Assembly: GCA_035395685.1 (NCBI GenBank)
Contig: DAOPBR010000053.1
Span: 1-16,593, forward strand
Direction: 5' to 3'
DNA length: 16,593 bases
DNA from: JAKJGA01 sp029554345
Lineage (GTDB): Bacteria > Spirochaetota > UBA4802 > JAFGJZ01
Shown here: piece by piece, positions 14,493-16,593 of the stretch
How the letters are laid out: every line of letters begins with the position of its first letter
Position numbering within the stretch: the stretch's first letter is position 1
Translations under genes and position numbers: made by a program
Notes under the pieces: generated by a model
The model's database searches: none
What the model was told of the DNA's origin: nothing
Seen by the model: only the letters and a program-made list of their open reading frames with translations

Positions 14493-14530
14493 TTAATCTG
14501 TTCAAAGCCCTGCAGATTAAAGCTTTTTTT
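14493..14530 (+). terminator. Intrinsic terminator of the diguanylate cyclase gene
   Basis: TTAATCTG (14493-14500) pairs perfectly with CAGATTAA (14513-14520) around a 12-nt loop and is followed by AGC and seven T (14524-14530). It begins 8 nt after the stop codon. The hairpin overlaps the last codons of the convergent minus-strand gene that ends at 14517. Confidence 0.58.
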
Positions 14531-14774
14531 CTGCGAGATCTTCAAATGAATAAAGATACCAAGTATCTTGATGCTTTCTAAATATCCACAGAAAGTATTC
14601 CTTCTTCTCTTCTTTATATTTTTTGCATATGATAATTCCCTTATCTTTGCCGATATCAAAAACATTGTTTAGATAACATATTGTGCTCTGTTTTATTTCA
14701 AGTGCCAATGTTTCATCCTTTTCTGATTCAAACTCGGCCGCCTGCTTCTTCGTAAGTTTTTCAATCTCTGATCC
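14517..14774 (-). CDS. Uncharacterised protein, 5' end lost in the scaffold gap
   Basis: An open minus-strand frame runs from the edge of the N gap to a stop at 14517-14519, giving 85 residues. It begins GSEIEKLTKKQAAEFESE, has a middle part GKDKGIIICKKYKEE, and ends EDLAEKKL. The composition is soluble, charged and protein-like, with aromatic beta-strand-like stretches (YFLWIFRK, WYLYSF). The frame is open to the gap; a TTG at 14706-14708 is possible but would discard well-formed upstream sequence, so the true start is probably inside or beyond the gap. No family is recognised. It converges tail to tail with the diguanylate cyclase gene. Confidence 0.6.
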   Translation of the reverse strand, partial: GSEIEKLTKKQAAEFESEKDETLALEIKQSTICYLNNVFDIGKDKGIIICKKYKEEKKEYFLWIFRKHQDTWYLYSFEDLAEKKL

Positions 14775-14874
14775 NNNNNNNNNNNNNNNNNNNNNNNNNN
14801 NNNNNNNNNNNNNNNNNNNNNNNNNNNNNNNNNNNNNNNNNNNNNNNNNNNNNNNNNNNNNNNNNNNNNNNNNN
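14775..14874. other. Assembly gap of 100 N
   Basis: Exactly 100 undetermined bases are present, a common placeholder for a scaffold join of unknown length. The true distance between the flanking sequences, and even their adjacency, depends on read-pair evidence. The 92 nt between the gap and the adenylate cyclase stop (14875-14966) show no gene. Confidence 0.98.
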
Positions 14875-14966
14875 AGAAATCGAATTTCTAAATTACTTGT
14901 ATTTCATAAACCGGAATTTCACGGTCAGGAATATTTGACTTTAATAAATATTTGAAGCTTATTCTC

Positions 14967-16259
14967 TTATTGAACCGCGATGACTTCTATTTTGCCGATT
15001 CGTCCGCGGATCTCCCTTTCTCCAATTACTCTTAATTTGAATCGATCAGCATTCTCTACTGCACTGACAGTTTCCCTGCTCACTATAATCGATTCATTTT
15101 CAGACTTGCACAAACCTTCAAGCCTTGAAGCAATATTCACCGCATCAGATATGACTGTTGTATCAATCCGATGTTCGTCACCGACTGTACCAAGCACAAC
15201 CGGTCCGCGATGGATGCCGATACCGATCCGCAGTTCTTTCTCCCCTCTCTCTTGACGGGCAACATTCATAATCTCAACTCTTTTCCGCATCGAGCTGGCT
15301 GCCTCAATTGCGTTATCCGCAGCTCCGTCGAATATAGCCATTACAGCGTCGCCGATATACTTGTCTATAATGCCGCCATGAGCTTTGATGATCGGACTTA
15401 TTTCCGCAAAAAAACTGTTAAGAAACCATATAGTTTCACGAGGCGTATAATGTTCCGTTATAGAAGTGAATCCGCGGATATCCATGAACATTACAGTCAT
15501 AATGCCAAGAGTCTGGTCACCGTTTCGCACTTCCATGATTTCTTTTCTTCCCAGAAGCGCCAGAAATTCTTCCGGGACGAATCGGGCAAAAGATCGGTTC
15601 ATTGATTCCATGCGCTGCACGGACTTAATGAAACGATGCCTGATTTCGAATCCCAGATAACCGGAGACTATACCTCCAAGGATCAGCATTGCGATACGTT
15701 CAGACTGAAAAGGCACAGACATGAGGCTTATAAAAGACTGATCAGCTGTATGAGAAACTATGTATCCCGAAAGAAAATAATATTCTACTGCAGCTACTGC
15801 ACCGCCGATGATACCGAGAATAAAACTGAGACGGAATGCGTTCAATGTCAAAAATATAAAATAAAGATACATTACAGCCGAAAAAACTGAATCAATGGAG
15901 CCTTCAGCCTGCCACGAAGCTAATATAATCAATGACGGGATGCTTGTTTCAAGAAAAGTTCCGGTTAACTGCATCACAAAAGGAAGACGTGCACTTTTTC
16001 TTATATTGCGGTTAATCACGAGTCCGTAGACAATTTCATAAGCTGAAGTTATAAATAGAATAGCTGAAACTGAATGAGTAATGTTAATCCAAACATCATG
16101 ATCCACCGTATCATGATGTCCTTCAAGGGCATGCACAAAAACCATTAATACCGCAATGATAAAGACAATACCCGCTACGATGAATGCCCGCATTCTATCG
16201 CTCTTCTGCAGTTCCACCGCAAATATAGAATCAGATGATTTTAACAGATGTTTTTGCAA
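14967..16259 (-). CDS. Membrane class III adenylate cyclase
   Basis: The 430-residue protein has six predicted helices between about 24 and 205, then a cytoplasmic linker (MNRSFARFVPEEFLALLG, 220-237) and a class III nucleotide cyclase domain (about 250-430). All catalytic residues are visible: metal-binding Asp260 (FMDIRGF) and Asp304 (YIGDAV), purine-selecting Lys300 and Asp372 (KYIGD; ISDAVN), and transition-state Asn375 and Arg379 (VNIASR). The Lys/Asp pair predicts ATP as substrate, so the product should be cAMP. The FVPEEFL-to-DIRGFTSITE layout is that of spirochaete and cyanobacterial cyclases. The frame begins with TTG at 16257-16259; GAGGAG (16274-16279) lies 14 nt upstream, longer than usual, so the exact start is uncertain. 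A loose promoter-like pair (TTGACT at 16334-16339, AT-rich -10 near 16310) lies upstream. Confidence 0.92.
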   Translation of the reverse strand: MQKHLLKSSDSIFAVELQKSDRMRAFIVAGIVFIIAVLMVFVHALEGHHDTVDHDVWINITHSVSAILFITSAYEIVYGLVINRNIRKSARLPFVMQLTGTFLETSIPSLIILASWQAEGSIDSVFSAVMYLYFIFLTLNAFRLSFILGIIGGAVAAVEYYFLSGYIVSHTADQSFISLMSVPFQSERIAMLILGGIVSGYLGFEIRHRFIKSVQRMESMNRSFARFVPEEFLALLGRKEIMEVRNGDQTLGIMTVMFMDIRGFTSITEHYTPRETIWFLNSFFAEISPIIKAHGGIIDKYIGDAVMAIFDGAADNAIEAASSMRKRVEIMNVARQERGEKELRIGIGIHRGPVVLGTVGDEHRIDTTVISDAVNIASRLEGLCKSENESIIVSRETVSAVENADRFKLRVIGEREIRGRIGKIEVIAVQ

Positions 16260-16444
16260 ATCAGTTACGATTACTCCTCGTGTAAAATCACAAAGGTCAT
16301 ACCATTTAAAAATTAAGTTGTTTTGCTATTAAGAGTCAAATGTTTTTCAATAAGTCCTGTTCTGAGAAATTGATTTGTTTAATGCATGCAGAACTACAAT
16401 CCCTATTTTTCACCTGATGGAACAAAAATAACCTGGCTGCGTCT

Positions 16445-16593
16445 TTATGATCCCGCTTTAATATTTAACTTCTTCTTTAATATTCTTACTGCTTCTTTTG
16501 CTTCTTCTTCATCTAACAACAAACCAAATCTAATTGATTTTCCTTCATAATCGAATGTAATTGTTCCGCCGCTAATGTTCCAACGTGAAAAAT
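16445..16593 (-). CDS. 3' end of a small uncharacterised protein, truncated by the window edge
   Basis: An open frame enters from the right edge and ends at a TAA (16445-16447), giving the last 48 residues. The visible part starts FSRWNISGGTITFDYEGK, continues RFGLLLDEEEAKEAV and ends in a Lys-rich helix (LKKKLNIKAGS). A beta hairpin followed by a helix is a PH-like C-terminal pattern, but the fragment is too short to assign. It is on the same strand as the adenylate cyclase, 185 nt upstream of it; that interval holds no other ORF. Confidence 0.6.
   Translation of the reverse strand, partial: FSRWNISGGTITFDYEGKSIRFGLLLDEEEAKEAVRILKKKLNIKAGS

Noticed and set aside
14683..14955. 90-codon plus-strand ORF spanning the N run
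   Set aside because: One third of it is undetermined sequence; the opposite strand carries the more convincing open frame.
1..16593. tRNA, rRNA, CRISPR array, transposase, integrase or phage genes
   Set aside because: Looked for on both strands; no cloverleaf, rRNA signature, regularly spaced repeats or recognisable mobile-element protein was seen.

Overview
The window is visibly AT-rich and densely coding. It reads like a chromosomal segment of a Gram-negative, environmental spirochaete-like bacterium. That assignment is an inference from gene types, not a database match. It rests on a periplasmic-binding-protein/GGDEF fusion with an R-x-SCGC signature, a six-helix membrane class III adenylate cyclase, a HisKA_2-type sensor kinase, a lipoprotein with VWA and CsgG-like domains, and a small outer-membrane-type barrel. 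The 100 N at 14775-14874 mark a scaffold gap, so this is a draft or metagenome assembly.

Layout. 1-276 is a leader with a candidate promoter for a polysaccharide flippase (277-1710, +). On the minus strand, 4918 down to 1730 is a probable three-gene operon: a VWA/CsgG-like lipoprotein, then two uncharacterised proteins. Upstream of it, also on minus, are a receiver-PAS-HisKA_2 kinase (5000-6379) and a secreted metzincin-like metalloprotease (6550-7791). A lone bacterial PH-domain protein (8171-8548, +) ends in a strong palindrome. A small barrel gene (8712-9205, -) is interrupted in a TA dinucleotide tract. A NatA/NatB-type ABC exporter (9570-11365, +) is followed at once by its own near-consensus promoter and two tandem, related ORFs of only 20 and 19 codons (11422-11559). 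These look like single-helix membrane peptides and are the most unusual feature of the window. A small three-helix protein (11687-12010, -) converges on them. Then come the diguanylate cyclase fusion (12254-14485, +), an unknown gene entering the scaffold gap (14517-14774, -), the adenylate cyclase (14967-16259, -) and the 3' end of another small gene (16445-16593, -).

How it fits together. The segment is rich in signalling (c-di-GMP, cAMP, a two-component kinase) and in envelope functions (flippase, lipoprotein, exporter, protease, barrel), but it is not one pathway. A degenerate repeat element, with a TCAGCTGA-like core and a second block about 50 nt upstream, occurs in the same orientation in three of the divergent intergenic regions. 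It may be a shared regulatory or dispersed element. No tRNA, rRNA, CRISPR array, transposase or phage gene was seen.
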